Part shown: positions 6,020 to 7,904 of the stretch, in pieces
How positions within the stretch are numbered: the stretch's first letter is position 1
Layout: each line of letters begins with the position of its first letter
Source: an uncultured Lachnospiraceae bacterium
GTDB taxonomy: Bacteria > Bacillota > Clostridia > Lachnospirales > Lachnospiraceae
Assembly: GCA_910588405.1 (NCBI GenBank)
Contig: CAJUPT010000102.1
Coordinates: forward strand, 1-7,904
Reading direction: 5' to 3'
DNA length: 7,904 nt
The notes under the pieces: generated by a model
Seen by the model: the letters and a program-made list of their open reading frames with translations, nothing else
Told to the model about the DNA's origin: nothing
Database searches by the model: none
Position numbers and translations under genes: made by a program

Positions 6020-7462
6020 ATGAGTAATTCAGCATCGGCAGGCATGCGTATTGAGAAGCTGCTTGATCCTGGCAGCTTTATTGAGATCGGCGGCCATGTC
6101 ACGGCGAGGAATACGGATTTTAACCTGCCTGAAAAGGAAACGCCGGCGGACGGCGTGGCAACCGGTTACGGGACGATCGACGGGAGCCTGGTCTATGTGT
6201 ACAGCCAGGATTCGGCTGTTTTGGGCGGTTCCGTAGGGGAAATGCATGCCAGAAAGATTGTTCACCTGTATCAGATGGCCATGAAAATGGGCGCGCCGGT
6301 GATCGGCATGATCGATTGTGCCGGCATGCGGCTCCAGGAGGCCACGGACGCTCTGAACGCTTTTGGGGAATTGTATCTGTGCCAGGTAAACGCGTCAGGC
6401 GTGATTCCGCAGATCACGGCGGTGTTTGGCAGCTGCGGCGGCGGGATGGCGCTGGCGCCTGCGCTGGCTGATTTTGTGTTTATGGAGGCGGAAAAAGCCA
6501 GGATGTTTGTAAACGCCCCCAACACCCTGGAGGACGGAGCCGGAAAGGATACGGCCTCGGCTCAGTTCCAGAGTGAAAAAGCCGGTTCCGTGGATAAGGT
6601 GGGAAGCGAGGAAGAGATTCTGGAATCCATCCGTGAGCTGATTTCCATTTTGCCGGCGAATAACGAGGATGACATGTCCTATGACGAATGCGGGGACGAC
6701 CTGAACAGAGTCTGCGAGGGCATTGAAGGCTGTGTACAGGATGGGGCCAAGGCTCTTGCCATGATTTCCGACGACGGATTTTTCTATGAGGTAAAAGAGG
6801 GTTTTGCTAAAAACATGGTCACCGGTTTTATCCGGCTGAACGGCGTCACCGCTGGCGCCGTGGCAAACCGGACGGAGCGCCGTGACGAAGAAGGAAACGT
6901 GGCGGAAACTTTTGAGCCAAGGCTGACTTCTAATGGCTGTATGAAAGCGGCGGAGTTTATTTCCTTCTGCGACGCTTTCAATATCCCTGTGCTCACGCTG
7001 GTTCAGGCCGAGGGCATGAAGGCTGACTTCCATCAGGAACTGCGGATCGCGAAGTCCATGGCGAAGATGACCTGCGCCTATGCCGGCGCAACGGTGCCGA
7101 AGGTGACGGTGATTGTGGGGAAAGCCTACGGAACCGCCTACACGGTGATGAATAGCAAGGGAATCGGCGCGGATCTGGTTTATGCCTGGCCGGATACGGC
7201 GGTGGGCATGATGGATGCGGAGAGCGCCGCCAGAATTATCTACGCCGAAGAAATCCGCCAGGCGGAAAATGCGCCTGCGCTGATCGGCGAGAAAGCGGCG
7301 GAATACGCAGCTTTGCAGGGAAGCCCGCTGTCAGCGGCCAGAAGGGGATATATCGACCATATTATCCAGCCTGGTGATACGAGAAAATATGTGATCGGCG
7401 CTTTTGAGATGCTGTTCACCAAACGGGAAGACAGGCCGTCGAAAAAACACGGGACGGTCTGA
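6020..7462 (+). CDS. Carboxyltransferase of the methylmalonyl-CoA decarboxylase alpha / PCC beta family
   Basis: This 480-residue protein has the two-lobed crotonase-like fold of biotin-dependent carboxyltransferases, which move a carboxyl group between an acyl-CoA (or keto acid) and carboxybiotin. Recognisable parts are LLDPGSFIEIG (14-24), DGVATGYGTIDG (44-55), the first oxyanion loop GSCGGGMA (137-144), the second GKAYGTAY (367-374) and the C-terminal YIDHIIQPGDTRKY (444-457). Classic members run about 510 residues; this one starts about 25-30 residues later, at the GSFIEIG end of the usual GKLTARERI region. Several motifs differ from the classic ones: DCAGMRLQEA (99-108) stands where DSGGARIQEG is usual, and LVQAEGMKADFHQE (327-340) where a DVPGFLPG-type loop is usual. 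The substrate may therefore not be methylmalonyl-CoA. GGAGG lies eight bases before the ATG. The OadG-type gene follows after 12 bases, which points to a membrane Na+-translocating decarboxylase rather than a soluble carboxylase. Confidence 0.88.
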   Translation: MSNSASAGMRIEKLLDPGSFIEIGGHVTARNTDFNLPEKETPADGVATGYGTIDGSLVYVYSQDSAVLGGSVGEMHARKIVHLYQMAMKMGAPVIGMIDCAGMRLQEATDALNAFGELYLCQVNASGVIPQITAVFGSCGGGMALAPALADFVFMEAEKARMFVNAPNTLEDGAGKDTASAQFQSEKAGSVDKVGSEEEILESIRELISILPANNEDDMSYDECGDDLNRVCEGIEGCVQDGAKALAMISDDGFFYEVKEGFAKNMVTGFIRLNGVTAGAVANRTERRDEEGNVAETFEPRLTSNGCMKAAEFISFCDAFNIPVLTLVQAEGMKADFHQELRIAKSMAKMTCAYAGATVPKVTVIVGKAYGTAYTVMNSKGIGADLVYAWPDTAVGMMDAESAARIIYAEEIRQAENAPALIGEKAAEYAALQGSPLSAARRGYIDHIIQPGDTRKYVIGAFEMLFTKREDRPSKKHGTV

Positions 7463-7474
7463 TAGAGGTGCGGA

Positions 7475-7861
7475 ATGGTAGAATTGACATTAGGCCAGAT
7501 TTTTCAGAGAGCGTTGCTGAATACGCTGCTTGGCATGGGCACGGTTTTTGCCGTACTGGTTTTTATCAGCCTGCTGATTTCCCTGTTTCAATATATCCCG
7601 AAGCTGCAGCAAAGCTTTGGGAAAAAACAGGAGACGGCCGGTCAGCCGTCGAATGTTCAGCAAGGCGCCTCCGCAGCCCATTTCGGCGGATTTAAGTTCA
7701 GGTCGAAAACGGCGGAGCCCGCAAAGGCGGAGGATAAGGATTATATCGACGACAGGGAGCTGGTGGCGGTCATTACCGCGGCTATAGCGGCTTATCAGGG
7801 AACGTCTACGGACGATTTGATTGTCCGCTCGATCAAACGGGCGAAAAAGCAGAACTGGTGA
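7475..7861 (+). CDS. OadG-family gamma/delta subunit of a sodium-pump decarboxylase
   Basis: The 128-residue product has one N-terminal membrane helix (about residues 14-40, LLNTLLGMGTVFAVLVFISL onward), a hydrophilic linker rich in Gln, Ala, Lys and Ser (about 44-88), and the conserved end DDRELVAVITAAIAAYQG (92-109). This layout is typical of OadG/MmdD, the small subunit that ties the carboxyltransferase to the membrane-embedded beta subunit in oxaloacetate and methylmalonyl-CoA decarboxylases. The ATG at 7475 is preceded by GAGG at 7465-7468 with six bases between, and lies 12 bases after the carboxyltransferase stop, so the two genes are one operon and probably translationally linked. Which decarboxylase it serves follows from its partner and is not shown by this subunit itself. 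Confidence 0.85.
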   Translation: MVELTLGQIFQRALLNTLLGMGTVFAVLVFISLLISLFQYIPKLQQSFGKKQETAGQPSNVQQGASAAHFGGFKFRSKTAEPAKAEDKDYIDDRELVAVITAAIAAYQGTSTDDLIVRSIKRAKKQNW

Positions 7862-7887
7862 AAATGAATGACAGTGTCAAGTGAGCT

Positions 7888-7904
7888 ATGAAAAAACAGC
7901 AACG
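7888..7904 (+). CDS. Start of a third operon gene, cut by the window edge
   Basis: ATG at 7888 begins MKKQQ and runs off the end of the window; an in-frame TGA lies just upstream (7882-7884), so this would be the first available ATG in the frame. It stands 26 bases after the OadG-type stop, and only a weak purine stretch precedes it. In related clusters a biotin carrier protein usually comes next, but five codons cannot confirm that. Confidence 0.35.

Noticed and set aside
5977..6027. A 16-codon frame (MELRNYNIEDGGLRHE) overlapping the carboxyltransferase start, possible leader peptide
   Set aside because: The predicted transcript begins only a few bases before it, so it would lack a usable ribosome binding site; there is no run of regulatory codons or attenuator hairpin.
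6395..7033. A 212-codon minus-strand frame inside the carboxyltransferase gene
   Set aside because: It is antisense to a clear family member and shows no motif of its own.

Overview
The window looks like a piece of chromosome from an anaerobic Clostridia-type Firmicute, most likely a gut Lachnospiraceae relative. This is inferred from the strong AGGAGG-type ribosome binding sites, the archaeal-type phosphoglycerate mutase, the DUF362/ferredoxin protein and a sodium-pump-type decarboxylase cluster. No ribosomal RNA or other direct taxonomic marker is present.

Left part (about 1-3260) is accessory DNA and is visibly richer in A+T than the right part. It holds the remains of a type I restriction-modification locus on the + strand. 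First comes the C-terminal piece of an HsdR restriction subunit without its own start (29-499). Thirteen bases later comes a full-length DUF262 + DUF1524 (HNH) protein of the GmrSD type (513-2291). Last is a damaged N-6 adenine methylase (2374-3138). The methylase has lost its normal N-terminus, appears joined to a specificity-domain-like tail, and seems to lose its frame near 3132. The DUF262 nuclease is the only gene of the set that looks intact.

A 56-bp palindrome (3279-3334) with a second hairpin nested inside it separates this decayed island from the more GC-rich, ordinary-looking genes. It lies between convergent genes and may act as a terminator in both directions.

Right part: a two-gene minus-strand operon encodes a cofactor-independent phosphoglycerate mutase family protein (4534-5742) followed by a DUF362 double [4Fe-4S] protein (3384-4514). 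A 277-bp divergent intergenic region carries a good sigma-A promoter for the rightward operon, a weaker candidate for the leftward one, and a long inverted repeat in the probable leader of the leftward operon. The rightward operon starts with a carboxyltransferase of the methylmalonyl-CoA decarboxylase alpha / propionyl-CoA carboxylase beta family (6020-7462) and an OadG-type membrane anchor subunit (7475-7861). The first codons of a third gene lie at the edge (7888). Together they suggest a membrane-bound, biotin-dependent, Na+-translocating decarboxylase whose biotin carrier and beta subunits would lie beyond the window.

No CRISPR array, tRNA, rRNA or intact transposase was seen. The best leads are the surviving DUF262 nuclease between broken restriction genes, the decay history of the methylase, and the altered active-site motifs of the carboxyltransferase.
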